Source: Serratia sp. UGAL515B_01
Lineage (GTDB): Bacteria > Pseudomonadota > Gammaproteobacteria > Enterobacterales > Enterobacteriaceae
DNA length: 64,000 nt
Reading direction: 5' to 3'
Assembly: GCF_033095805.1 (NCBI RefSeq)
Contig: NZ_CP109901.1
Span: 2,480,001-2,544,000 of the forward strand
Part shown: piece by piece, positions 26,257-35,752 of the stretch
Position numbering within the stretch: position 1 is the stretch's first letter
How the letters are laid out: every line of letters begins with the position of its first letter
Position numbers and translations under genes: made by a program
The notes under the pieces: model-generated
What the model was told of the DNA's origin: nothing
Seen by the model: only the letters and a program-made list of their open reading frames with translations
Database searches by the model: none

Positions 26257-27498
26257 TTAAACAATGTTAAGGAAATCGAAAATCGCGCTAACGGATTGCA
26301 CACCCATGTACCAGGTGAACGCACAAGTTATTAGTCCTGCCCACAATAACCAGCGCGGATAGCGGTAACCCTTCATCAAATCAGCACGTTTCCAGCCCAC
26401 ATAAATAAATAGGGTCATACCGAGAGGAAGAATTAACCCATTGAAACCGCCAGCAAAGACCAGTAACCCAGCAGGCGCAGTGCCAAGCATCAGAAAAATA
26501 GCCAACGAAATGGCAATGAAAATCACTGTGGCCATATTCCGCTGACGTTCAGTCATTTGCTTGTGAAATACCGTCATGAAGGTAACCGAAGTGTAAGCGG
26601 CACCAATCACGCTGGTGATCGCTGCTCCCCAGAAAATAAAACCAAAAATGCGGACGCCGAAGGAACCTACTGCGTACTCAAAAGCCTGCGAAGCAGGGTT
26701 AGACTCTTGGCTTGAAAGATCCAATACCACACCGCTAGACATCGCACCCAGTACCGCAAGGAAAAGGATATAACGCATCAAGCCAACCACCAGTATCCCT
26801 TTGGTCGCGCCAGAGGAAACGGCCTTAATATTTTCCACGCCCCCCATGCCTTTATCCAACAGTCGATGCGCGCCCGCATAAGAAATATACCCACCAACCG
26901 TACCACCGACGATAGTGGTGATCATGGCGAAATTAATCTCATCGGGCAGTATGCTTTGGCGAAGCGCCTCACCAACCGGGGGATGAGAGACAAAAGCTAC
27001 GTACAGTGTCAGAGCGATCATGGCTAACCCAAGAACAATCATCAGACGATCCATGGCAGTACTGACACTTCGTGAAGAGAAAATATAAACGGCCAACAGC
27101 GCACTAAGTCCTCCACCCCATTTTGGGGAGAGGCCAAACATGGCGTTTAGTCCCAGCCCTGCACCGGCAATATTCCCGACGTTAAACACCAGCCCCCCCA
27201 AAATTACCAACACGGCCAATAGGTAACCACTACCTGGTAGGGCTTCGTTGGCAATATCCGAAGCTCGCATCTGCGTTACCGTCACCATACGCCAGATATT
27301 CTGCTGGACTACAAAGTCGATAATGATCGAAGCCAAAATACCGAAGGCAAATGATGCGCCCATGACAGCGGTAAAAGCCGCTGTCTGGGTGATAAAACCA
27401 GGACCAATGGCCGAGGTTGCCATTAAAAAAACTGCCGCAATCAACGATGAGCGTCGTTTCTTAGCAAAGGATTTAATTTCGATTTCTTGTTCTGCCAT
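26257..27498 (-). CDS. NRAMP-related inner-membrane carrier
   Basis: 413 residues with about eleven hydrophobic helices. The layout is that of NRAMP proteins, but the first-helix metal motif Asp-Pro-Gly-Asn is replaced by GPGFITQT, and the sixth-helix Met-Pro-His is replaced by YAGAH. Proteins with these changes are often encoded beside PxpB/PxpC and biotin carboxylase genes. They may carry an organic substrate or a different ion rather than manganese or iron. GGAGTGAG precedes the ATG. It is the first gene of the operon and diverges from the GntR regulator. Confidence 0.78.
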   Translation of the reverse strand: MAEQEIEIKSFAKKRRSSLIAAVFLMATSAIGPGFITQTAAFTAVMGASFAFGILASIIIDFVVQQNIWRMVTVTQMRASDIANEALPGSGYLLAVLVILGGLVFNVGNIAGAGLGLNAMFGLSPKWGGGLSALLAVYIFSSRSVSTAMDRLMIVLGLAMIALTLYVAFVSHPPVGEALRQSILPDEINFAMITTIVGGTVGGYISYAGAHRLLDKGMGGVENIKAVSSGATKGILVVGLMRYILFLAVLGAMSSGVVLDLSSQESNPASQAFEYAVGSFGVRIFGFIFWGAAITSVIGAAYTSVTFMTVFHKQMTERQRNMATVIFIAISLAIFLMLGTAPAGLLVFAGGFNGLILPLGMTLFIYVGWKRADLMKGYRYPRWLLWAGLITCAFTWYMGVQSVSAIFDFLNIV

Positions 27499-27705
27499 CT
27501 GAACTCACTCCGGTTTTTATTTAGACTGGTGTCACCGCAGTCCCCAAAATCTGTCATCCACGCTGAGAGCAAAGCGGCCTTATGTTCAAGTTCAAAAACA
27601 CAGACACAAGCTTTTGGGGGCTGATCCGCGGAGCTAAGGCATTTGAGAGACACAGCATGTAGCCAGCGAATCATTGGTTAATGCATTTTGTTAATCATTT
27701 ATTTA

Positions 27706-27724
27706 ATTATTGTTGAACAATAAT
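27706..27724. promoter_or_regulatory. FadR-type operator in the divergent region
   Basis: ATTATTGTTGAACAATAAT is a perfect palindrome with 8-bp arms around TGA. Its core TTGTTGAACAA fits the TNGTNNNACNA pattern of GntR/FadR-group proteins. It is flanked by two near copies of ATGCATTGTTAATCA (about 27681 and 27727). It probably binds the regulator at 27931. Confidence 0.65.
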
Positions 27725-27930
27725 CTATGCATTGTTAATCAATTAGGCAAGCCCAATCAGGCGGCAGGGAATTAAAAATTGATGTTGATCACTTTTTGTC
27801 ATTTCTTATCTCACAGAAATGGATAACTCTCGTTCAAAAAAACAATCAAAATAAGCAATAACCCATTGAATTAAATAAATTAATATGCAAAAATCGCCGT
27901 TCATATAATCACAGTGTCGTGTAAAACTTC

Positions 27931-28593
27931 ATGAAAAAAGATGCCCCCCCGCAGTTGCTGAACGAGAAAATGGCAGAAACCATCCGCCAAAAAATCATCG
28001 CGGGTGAGCTGACACCAGGTATTCGGTTATCTGAAACTTCTCTCAGTGAACAACTCAATATTTCACGCAATACATTGCGTGAAGTGTTTCGCCTGTTAAC
28101 TCAGGAAAGATTGTTACATTACGAACCCAATCGTGGCGTTTGTGTCGCCGTGCCGGATATGGCTGCTATTCGTGATATCTATCGCATTCGCCGTTTGATT
28201 GAGTGTGATGCCCTGATACACGCATACCCTTTTCATCCATCAGTAACGCAAATGGAAAAAACTCTTGAGGAAGCCCGAGAATACAGCCATGCCCGTGACT
28301 GGCGAAACGTCGGCACAGCCAATATGAAATTCCATATTGCGATTGTTGAACTTGCCGATAGCGAGCGGCTTACACGGCTGTATTGCAATATTTCTGCCGA
28401 GTTGCGTCTGGCATTCAGCTATCTTAACGATTTAGAATTATTCTACGCGCCCTACGTTGAGAAAAATGCCCATATTCTGACTTTACTGAAAGAAGGGCAA
28501 AATGAAAAAGCCGCCAAGGCGATGGCAGAATATATCGAGCTTTCTGAGCGAACAGTACTCGCTGCATGGGCACGCCAAAAACAGTCCACGTGA
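27931..28593 (+). CDS. GntR/FCD-family regulator
   Basis: 220 residues. The winged helix includes LTPGIRLSETSLSEQLNISRNTLREVFRLL; the FCD domain has metal-type residues (NMKFHIAIVELA). It is divergent from the NRAMP-like/carboxylase operon with a 430-base shared region and the palindrome described above, so it most likely controls that operon in response to its substrate. Confidence 0.85.
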   Translation: MKKDAPPQLLNEKMAETIRQKIIAGELTPGIRLSETSLSEQLNISRNTLREVFRLLTQERLLHYEPNRGVCVAVPDMAAIRDIYRIRRLIECDALIHAYPFHPSVTQMEKTLEEAREYSHARDWRNVGTANMKFHIAIVELADSERLTRLYCNISAELRLAFSYLNDLELFYAPYVEKNAHILTLLKEGQNEKAAKAMAEYIELSERTVLAAWARQKQST

Positions 28594-29091
28594 GTTCAAA
28601 CTGCATGGTTTTCAAACAGTTTATTATTATCAAAACACTGCCAACTGAGTGACGGCTTGTATTTTAGACTATGTCCCTTGGCTACATTCTCATTTCCCGC
28701 ATTAAACACTATATAATGCCATAAAAAACCATCTACATTCAATTCCTGAATTACCATATAAGCCTGAATTAATTTAAATATTTCCGAGTAATGCGGGTAT
28801 TGATTGAGCACCACAAAAAACAATTAGCACTCTAATTATTTTTTAATTAACTTAATTTTTTATTTATTTATTTGTTTTATTCTTTTTTTTCAGCAATAGT
28901 TATGCCCAGACACAACCAAAGTACATATTTTTATCCATTATTTTTTGAATATTTCTATCAAAAAAAATAGTAAGAGTAGTTTGCAAGAAAAATGTATCAC
29001 ACTCTACCTCTGCAACCTTTAGAATGCAGATATAATGCGGCTTGAAGGTTAAAGGGGAAGAAATATCATAACCTTTCTCAAGGAGAGTTGC
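28594..29091. other. A/T-rich intergenic region
   Basis: Nearly 500 bases, strongly A/T-rich between 28830 and 28890, with long T runs. No gene or RNA can be supported. It may hold the promoter of the following secreted-protein gene. Confidence 0.5.
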
Positions 29092-30090
29092 ATGAAGCGC
29101 TTTTGTCATAATTCAATGATTTTCGTGAGATATATGTTTTACTCATCTCTCATTTCTATTGCATGGCAACAAAGTTCATTAGCACAAGGTCAGGCTCCTG
29201 TGCCTCAAGTGGCTGAGTACGGATATAAAATACTGAATCGTGTAAACGCTCAAAATGATGGAAAACTTAGAAGAGTCTTAGCCTCACAATACGTTAATGA
29301 GAGCGGCGTCACACAAATATACTTACGCGTTCTTAGACAACAACCTGATAATAATTGGATTTCTTTTTTAGAAAAATATGAATTAAACAGTAGTGGCGGG
29401 GTTGTTTTTTTGCAAGAGTCGCAAATAAACGATTATAGAGAAATATTTCCGCCTGAAAAAGACCCTATCAAAGGCATGGCCGTAGTCGGTAACGAGGTAA
29501 TAGTACTAGTAGGTTCTAAAATTAATGACATTGTTCGGCAAAAACTCGTATTTTATAACAAAAATACGCTCAGTTTTATTAGAGAATCTGCTCCGTTATT
29601 ATCTAATGGAATGGCTTTATCTCCAAACCCGGATACGGCCTCTAGTTATCCATTAGTGATGAGTGACTTTAATGGTAATGGTATTCGCTTGATGAGGCTT
29701 GATGGCATACAACAAACGACACCAAGTACCGTTGTTGTTTATAGAGGCGTCGGAACGCCAGAGACAAAAGCAGGAAAATTTAGCGCAATACAGATTGTTC
29801 CCCAAGGGGGGGATAGGTACAAAGCTTATGGACAGGTCTGGCAATCAGACATGGTTTTAGCATGGGAATGGTCTAAAACCAATGAAGCACAGATTTACAG
29901 AGTCACTGACTTTGCAAACTTCGCTGGTTTCCATCTTGAGGATCTTTATCAATATGATAAGCCAATAGTGAAATCAGATGGTTTTCTGGGGACGTTATCG
30001 TATGACGCGAACACCAATAACTTCTGGATAACGGATGAAAGATTTCTGAGTTTGCATGGGGTTAGTATTACCCCACTCTCTAAAAAATAA
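29092..30090 (+). CDS. Secreted protein, probable degenerate relative of glutaminyl cyclase
   Basis: 332 residues with an N-terminal signal peptide ending near SSLAQG. The body looks like a beta-propeller. YGQVWQSDMVLAW parallels YANVWKTDMI in the next gene, and GTLSYDANTNNFWITDERF parallels NGIAYDAKENRLFVTGKLW. The glutaminyl cyclase signature residues of the neighbour are mostly absent, so it is probably a diverged paralogue with another role. AAGGAGAG precedes the ATG. It stands 64 bases before the next gene and may be co-transcribed. Confidence 0.6.
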   Translation: MKRFCHNSMIFVRYMFYSSLISIAWQQSSLAQGQAPVPQVAEYGYKILNRVNAQNDGKLRRVLASQYVNESGVTQIYLRVLRQQPDNNWISFLEKYELNSSGGVVFLQESQINDYREIFPPEKDPIKGMAVVGNEVIVLVGSKINDIVRQKLVFYNKNTLSFIRESAPLLSNGMALSPNPDTASSYPLVMSDFNGNGIRLMRLDGIQQTTPSTVVVYRGVGTPETKAGKFSAIQIVPQGGDRYKAYGQVWQSDMVLAWEWSKTNEAQIYRVTDFANFAGFHLEDLYQYDKPIVKSDGFLGTLSYDANTNNFWITDERFLSLHGVSITPLSKK

Positions 30091-30154
30091 TCATTGAAGT
30101 CATTCATTTGCTTATCGCATATATACAAACTCGGTTATTTTTAGGATGATATCT

Positions 30155-31051
30155 ATGACTTTTTTACATACAAGTACCATAACTGCCGTACGCTTTGTTT
30201 TGTTTTCCTGCATTATAACAACCTACAGTCAGAATACGCTGGCTGCAAGTGTTCCTATTCCAAGCTTTAATTACAAAGCCCTTAATACATTTTTTCATGA
30301 TAAAAATGATTACACGCAAGGTTTACAATATGTCTATGAGCTAGACCGTGAAGGAAAAGAACAGGGTTATATGTATGAAACAACTGGACGTAATGGATTC
30401 GCAAGACTGGTTAAATATAGAATAGGCAATAACAGAGATGAAATATGCGAAGCCAAGATGCCCGATGAGGCATTTGGTGAGGGCATGACAGTATTAGGAG
30501 ATAAAATTTACGTACTCACTTATACAGAAAAGAAGTTATACGTCTACGGTAAAGATTGTGTAAAAATAAAAGAAATAGATTACCCTTATGAAGGCTGGGG
30601 AATAACAACGGATGGTACTGACCTTATCACTACCGATGGTTCTTCCACGGTACGTTATTTTTCCGTTAATGATGAGACAATAACGATTACAGAGAACCCC
30701 TCCAAAGCTATCAATGCAAAAATCAATGGCATTGAGGTAGGTAAACTCAATGAGCTAGAAATGATAAATGGGAAAATATATGCCAACGTCTGGAAAACAG
30801 ATATGATCGTCATTATTGACCCGCGGGATAACGGTAATATTAAACGTTGGATTAATATGGCTGGCCTGCCAATGTATACCGGAGAAATCGAGAGGACAAA
30901 TGAAGTTCTTAATGGTATTGCCTACGATGCAAAAGAGAACAGATTATTTGTAACAGGGAAACTCTGGCCTAATCTTTTTGAAATATGTTTATCTAACGCA
31001 ACAAATCCCGCTGATCCAGAACTTTTGCCAGCGAAATGTCCAGGTCAATAG
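30155..31051 (+). CDS. Secreted glutaminyl-peptide cyclotransferase (plant/bacterial type)
   Basis: About 298 residues with a signal peptide ending near NTLAAS. The beta-propeller family of glutaminyl cyclases is recognised from DYTQGLQYVYE, FGEGMTVLGDKIYVLTYTEKK, EGWGITTDGTDLITTDGSS, KLNELEMINGKIYANVW and LNGIAYDAKENRLFVTGKLWP. These enzymes convert N-terminal Gln to pyroglutamate. The location would be periplasm or outside the cell. The start at 30155 is preferred to 30146 because TTAGGA then has good spacing. Confidence 0.85.
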   Translation: MTFLHTSTITAVRFVLFSCIITTYSQNTLAASVPIPSFNYKALNTFFHDKNDYTQGLQYVYELDREGKEQGYMYETTGRNGFARLVKYRIGNNRDEICEAKMPDEAFGEGMTVLGDKIYVLTYTEKKLYVYGKDCVKIKEIDYPYEGWGITTDGTDLITTDGSSTVRYFSVNDETITITENPSKAINAKINGIEVGKLNELEMINGKIYANVWKTDMIVIIDPRDNGNIKRWINMAGLPMYTGEIERTNEVLNGIAYDAKENRLFVTGKLWPNLFEICLSNATNPADPELLPAKCPGQ

Positions 31052-31247
31052 GATTTATTTGATCTGTACTCTGCCATTTTTCAATCAGCAACTGCCGGAA
31101 ACTATATGCCAAAAGTCCAATAATAGTCCTAACAGTGCCTCCTTATTGCACGCGAGAACCGCTGGTGATTAGTGCGGGCAAGGCGTTAACCGTAAAGTTT
31201 AGTGGGCTAAATAAAACGGTCAACAAAGCAGCGCCGTAATATGTCCA

Positions 31248-31293
31248 AATGACCTCAGCCCTAAGGGTAGTATCCCTCAAGGCCGAGGTCATT
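31248..31293. other. Long imperfect hairpin in a gene-free stretch
   Basis: AATGACCTC-A-GCC pairs with GGC-C-GAGGTCATT around an inner GGG/CCC. It lies in the 31052-31687 gap, where no gene is supported. There is no T-run on either side, so it is not a plain terminator. It could be part of a mobile-element end or an RNA structure. Confidence 0.4.
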
Positions 31294-31687
31294 GCGCACC
31301 GTGTTAAGCCATTTTTTAGCCCAAGACACCTTGAACTCACGCTCTGAGGATTATGGCGCGCATCACAGTCCCCTTTTAACATACCTCCTCTTAATTAAGC
31401 TGCTCCACACCGCTGCATTTTACGCTTCTGACGGGTGGCAGTGATGAGAAACGCCGATACGCCGTGCCCTCTTCATTCAGGGTTTGCTATCCCTGGTATT
31501 CAAGCCTTGCGCTTCCCTTGTTGTTAACTAGACTTGATTGAGAAAAACTGCATTTTCCCTATGCGTCACAACAAATGTACTGACAGTTTTTTCATCGCTT
31601 GAAAATCAAAAGAACGGCAACAAAATATTTGCTGTAATTTGGCCAAATCCTCAGGGCCATGCCTTCGAGAGGCTAAGAGAGAATGAT

Positions 31688-32140
31688 GTGAGTACCAATT
31701 ATGAAGCGTTATTCAATAACAGTTACGATCGGATCACAGCCAAAGATCACGGAGACGCTTTTTTCTCTCATTTCTACAGATTGTTTATTGAAAGCACGCA
31801 GGAACTGAAAATCCTTTCCAACGCCGAGCTTCATCAAAAGCAACAAAAAATTATCTATAAATCCTTTTTCTACATGCTCTCGGTGGCAAACACCCATATC
31901 GTTTCCGACTATCTGGAGCATGTTGCCAGAGAACAAAGTTCCGAAGGGCTGAATCTTCCAGCCTCGGTTTTTGCCTACTGGCGTAGGGCAGTATTGCAGA
32001 CAGTGCGTGAACTCGATCCGCTGTGGAATGAAGAGGTGCTCACTGCATGGGCTATTTTTATGGCCCCTGGATTGGAATTCATGCGGCGTCAGGCTGAGTT
32101 GCACCATGATGCCAATAAAGGCAGGTATAATGAACGCTAA
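31688..32140 (+). CDS. Globin-fold sensor protein lacking the proximal histidine
   Basis: 150 residues from GTG at 31688, after AGAGA. The single-domain globin pattern is visible ([50 protein letters not shown]). At the F-helix, where haem globins have His (as in AEKHCQAGV of Vitreoscilla haemoglobin), this one has Gln (AREQSSEGL). It may therefore not bind haem, like the globin domain of Bacillus RsbR. It overlaps the start of the hybrid kinase gene by 11 bases, so it is likely a sensor input for that kinase. Confidence 0.7.
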   Translation: MSTNYEALFNNSYDRITAKDHGDAFFSHFYRLFIESTQELKILSNAELHQKQQKIIYKSFFYMLSVANTHIVSDYLEHVAREQSSEGLNLPASVFAYWRRAVLQTVRELDPLWNEEVLTAWAIFMAPGLEFMRRQAELHHDANKGRYNER

Positions 32141-34823
32141 TCTGTTGTTGCCTGCGCTGGATGCAGCCAATGCAGCATTGCTAATCTACGATGCGGATGA
32201 ACGGTTGCGTTATTGGAATAGCAAAGTTACAGAGTATTATCCTGATTTACATGGCAGGATCAGGCAAGGTGTTACTCTGAAAGAGATGATCGATTTCATT
32301 CTCGAAACCGACCATCCCGCTTTAGACGAACAAAGAAAGTCGAAACTTGCAGAGGCTTTATTTCATCAATATCGGCAGGAAGCGCACTCTGAGGTCCGTC
32401 ACCTAGCCAAACGTACATTTTACATTCAGCACCATCGGATAGCCGATGGTGGCATCATCAGTCTGCATACCGATATTACCCATTTCGCTGATATGAACAG
32501 CGCCAGACAAGTGTTAAATAACAACTTCATTCTGGCAGCAGAAACTTCACGTATCGGGATTTGGGATTGGGAATGCTCTCAGGATAAGTTGCAGGTTAAT
32601 GATGCACTGTTATTGTTGTTAGGAGTTAACCGTCAAAGTGGCGAGTTTTCCTCGGCACTTTGGCAACAAGTGATCCACCCCGATGACTTATCCCTGATAC
32701 TAAACTGCGTTCATGAAGCCAATAATGCAGTATTGCCGGTTTTTGCCTGTGAGGTGCGCGTTAAACACCAAAGCGGGCACGAACGATGGGTTCTAATACA
32801 AGGGCAAATCGTCAGCTTGGGAATCAAAGGGGAAGTACAGCGAGCCATCGGTACCCTACAAGACATCACCGAGCGTAAAGAGGCAGAAGCCTCATCTCAA
32901 CAGGCAGTCGAACTGGCCCACGCCGCCAATCAGGCCAAAAGTGAGTTTCTGGCTAACATGAGCCACGAAATCCGCACACCAATGAACGGTATTCTAGGCA
33001 TGACACAGTTGTGCCTGGAAACTAATCTTAATAAAGAACAACGTGATTACATCAATATGGTGTACTCATCAGCGCGCGCTTTATTAAAGATTATCGATGA
33101 TATTCTCGATTTTTCGAAAATTGAAGCGGGTAAAATCGTCCTTGAGCTTGAAGACTTTGCTCTGCGCACCCTGATACACGAAATTACACGTCCTTTGATG
33201 CCTAAATTCTCCGAGAAAGGGCTTGAGCTGATTGTCGATATTGATCCGAACGTACCCACACTTCTACACAGTGACGCACTGCGCCTACGGCAGGTCATTA
33301 CCAATTTGATTGGTAATGCCCTTAAGTTCACCCATACCGGTGAAGTCGTTTTGCGCGTTGCACCGGCCCTCTCCGCACCGGATATGCTGACGTTCAGTAT
33401 TATCGATACGGGAATTGGTATCGCGGAAGATAAACAGGCAATCATCTTTGAATCTTTCAGCCAGGCAGACAGCTCAACGACTCGCAAATATGGTGGGACA
33501 GGGCTGGGATTGACCATTTCAGCCCGGTTGGTTGAAATGATGGGGGGCAAATTACAGGTTTCCAGCCAGCCTCAGCACGGTAGCCGTTTCTATTTTTCTC
33601 TGCCCATCAATGCCGATAACGGCACTTCATCTTCCCGTCCGGCGATCGCATTGCCTGACTGGTTAAAGGGAATGGATGTTTTGGTGGTGGACGACAACGA
33701 AACCAATTTACGCTTGCTGTTTGATATGTTGCGCAATACTGGGCTTAAACCCTATACGGTCAATTCAGGTAAAGCCGCTCTTGAATTATTGAACACAGGC
33801 CAGCGTTTTCCGTTAATTTTACTGGATTCGCAAATGCCAGAAATGGACGGCATGGCGCTTGCGTTGGAAATCATGTCCACGCCAAGTTTACGTCAGTGCA
33901 AACTGATCATGTTAAGCTCAATGGGAAACCGAATTGATACAGGTGTTCTGCGAAAAGTCGGTGTTTCAAGTTTTTTAACCAAGCCCATTGATGGCGCAGA
34001 ATTATTAGAGGCTATCATTTCAGCTTTTAACCCCGAAGACGTCCCACTTCCCAAACCCATTATTGACGCACCAGTACAAGCTCCAAGTAATGGTTTACAT
34101 ATTCTGATTGCCGAAGATAATCTTATAAATCAACAATTGGCGATCAACTTTGTCCGTAAACTCGGCCATACTTGCCAAGTGGTGGGAAATGGTAAACTGG
34201 CGCTATTAGAACTTCAGCAAAACCATTACGACGTGGTTTTAATGGATCTACAAATGCCCGAGATGGATGGTATTGAAGCCGTCCAACATCTACGCGCCGC
34301 TGAATCGCAGCAATCGTGCAAGCATCTACCGATTATTGCCATGACGGCACATGCCATGAAAGGCGACCGGGAAAGATGTCTGTCTCAGGGATTTGATGGA
34401 TATATCAGTAAACCTATCCTGTTAGATAATCTGGGCAGCGAAATCCAGCGGATGATGACTAACAGTCCGCAGCCTCTTGATGAAGATATTTTTGACTATG
34501 CTCAGGCACTGGCTCAGTTAGGGGCTGATAAGACGTTGTTCGATGAATTGACAACCATTTTCCTTGAGGAACTCCCTTCCCTGCAAGCCGCGCTGAATGA
34601 GGCTATTGAAAAACAGGATATAGAAGCCATTCGGCGTAATGCACACCGACTCAAAGGGGAATGTCTCCATTTTGTGTGTCAACCATTGGAAAGTAAACTG
34701 GACCATATCGAAAAAGCAGCTGCGCTAGGGAGGATGGACGATATCTTAGAGCAATATCATGGTCTAAATGAATTATGCCAGCGGTTGCAGGCGGCACTGA
34801 TAGCGCTAAAACAGCAAAGGTGA
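32130..34823 (+). CDS. Hybrid sensor histidine kinase with two receivers and HPt
   Basis: 897 residues. Order: N-terminal PAS-like domain, a PAS_3-type domain ending [10 protein letters not shown], HisKA with His279 ([15 protein letters not shown]), HATPase_c ([30 protein letters not shown]), receiver 1 with Asp566 ([11 protein letters not shown]), receiver 2 with Asp706 ([11 protein letters not shown]) and HPt with His839 (NAHRLKG). No membrane segments, so a cytoplasmic kinase. The start at 32130 removes upstream codons that only overlap the globin gene. Its HPt is a natural donor for the receiver-phosphatase encoded convergently nearby. Confidence 0.9.
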   Translation: MNANLLLPALDAANAALLIYDADERLRYWNSKVTEYYPDLHGRIRQGVTLKEMIDFILETDHPALDEQRKSKLAEALFHQYRQEAHSEVRHLAKRTFYIQHHRIADGGIISLHTDITHFADMNSARQVLNNNFILAAETSRIGIWDWECSQDKLQVNDALLLLLGVNRQSGEFSSALWQQVIHPDDLSLILNCVHEANNAVLPVFACEVRVKHQSGHERWVLIQGQIVSLGIKGEVQRAIGTLQDITERKEAEASSQQAVELAHAANQAKSEFLANMSHEIRTPMNGILGMTQLCLETNLNKEQRDYINMVYSSARALLKIIDDILDFSKIEAGKIVLELEDFALRTLIHEITRPLMPKFSEKGLELIVDIDPNVPTLLHSDALRLRQVITNLIGNALKFTHTGEVVLRVAPALSAPDMLTFSIIDTGIGIAEDKQAIIFESFSQADSSTTRKYGGTGLGLTISARLVEMMGGKLQVSSQPQHGSRFYFSLPINADNGTSSSRPAIALPDWLKGMDVLVVDDNETNLRLLFDMLRNTGLKPYTVNSGKAALELLNTGQRFPLILLDSQMPEMDGMALALEIMSTPSLRQCKLIMLSSMGNRIDTGVLRKVGVSSFLTKPIDGAELLEAIISAFNPEDVPLPKPIIDAPVQAPSNGLHILIAEDNLINQQLAINFVRKLGHTCQVVGNGKLALLELQQNHYDVVLMDLQMPEMDGIEAVQHLRAAESQQSCKHLPIIAMTAHAMKGDRERCLSQGFDGYISKPILLDNLGSEIQRMMTNSPQPLDEDIFDYAQALAQLGADKTLFDELTTIFLEELPSLQAALNEAIEKQDIEAIRRNAHRLKGECLHFVCQPLESKLDHIEKAAALGRMDDILEQYHGLNELCQRLQAALIALKQQR

Positions 34824-34915
34824 CCAGCAGCATGGTGATAACGTTACCCTGTGATAGGTTGGGGCACAACCTAAGCGGTGGTCCCCCAAGTGCTTAAAAG
34901 GCCATGGCCGTAATC

Positions 34916-35368
34916 TCATACGCTGTTACTTGCTAAACTTTTGCTCAACGTGAGCAGGTTTCGCCCATTCACGGTTTCATAATGCACACTATCCATTACC
35001 GACTGGATAAATATTAGCCCCATTCCCCCTTCTGGCCATCCAGAGGGATTAAGCGGATCAAGAGAAAAGCCGGGGGATTTTGCCGAATTCTGTAAAATAT
35101 CAGCAGGGATCGGTAAGCCCGGATCGGAAAGCGTTAATATCAGTTGTTGACCATCAAGGGTCAAATTAACAATAACATTCTGATTATCATCATAATTCAC
35201 GGCATGCCTGACAATATTGGTAAATGCTTCGCTTGAAGCCAGATCAACCTGAAAAACAACGGCTGGATCCAATGAGAAAGGTGCCACAAAATCATGCAGC
35301 CCTTCACTCAGTTTCGCAAGACTCGCCAATGATGCCGGTAAACACAGCGTAGTGTTGGCACTTGCCAT
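34916..35368 (-). CDS. RsbW/SpoIIAB-type anti-sigma-factor-like ATPase
   Basis: 150 residues, a single GHKL ATPase domain: N-box ASSEAFTNIVRHAV, GLPIPAD region and GGMGLIFIQSVMD. Proteins of this type phosphorylate a STAS-domain antagonist or bind a target regulator, switching partners with its phosphorylation state. GGAGAAA precedes the ATG. It is the third gene of a minus-strand operon after the REC-PP2C and STAS genes. No sigma factor gene adjoins, so the final target is unknown. Confidence 0.85.
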   Translation of the reverse strand: MASANTTLCLPASLASLAKLSEGLHDFVAPFSLDPAVVFQVDLASSEAFTNIVRHAVNYDDNQNVIVNLTLDGQQLILTLSDPGLPIPADILQNSAKSPGFSLDPLNPSGWPEGGMGLIFIQSVMDSVHYETVNGRNLLTLSKSLASNSV

Positions 35369-35400
35369 ACGGTTTCTCCTTAATACACCGTTAGCGATAT

Positions 35401-35739
35401 TTAGCGATTCATTATTTCAAGCGCCGCTTCGCGATCGCTACCAATCGTGAAAATGCGGTCCATTCGCGTCAGTTTGAACATGTTCTGAATATTGCTGTTA
35501 AGAGAACAAAGGGCTAAATCACCACGTTCGTTGAGCATTTTGAGCATGGAAACCAGAGCACCGAGGCAACTACTATCAATAAAATCGACCTGGCTGAAGT
35601 CCAGCAAAATACTGTTTTTTCCCTGTTGGATAAAAGATAAGATATCCTGTTTGAATATCCCCGCCACCGAGGCATCCAAGCGACGTACTAGAGGAGTAAT
35701 AATTTCAACGCCGTTCTCAGACTGGATCTCAAAGTTCAT
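35401..35739 (-). CDS. STAS-domain anti-anti-sigma-type antagonist
   Basis: 112 residues, STAS fold. The phosphoacceptor region is VDFIDSSCLGALVSML, with Ser56 or Ser57 the likely site. It should be phosphorylated by the ATPase downstream and dephosphorylated by the PP2C upstream. GGAG lies five bases before the ATG. Confidence 0.88.
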   Translation of the reverse strand: MNFEIQSENGVEIITPLVRRLDASVAGIFKQDILSFIQQGKNSILLDFSQVDFIDSSCLGALVSMLKMLNERGDLALCSLNSNIQNMFKLTRMDRIFTIGSDREAALEIMNR

Positions 35740-35752
35740 GACAGCTCCTTAT

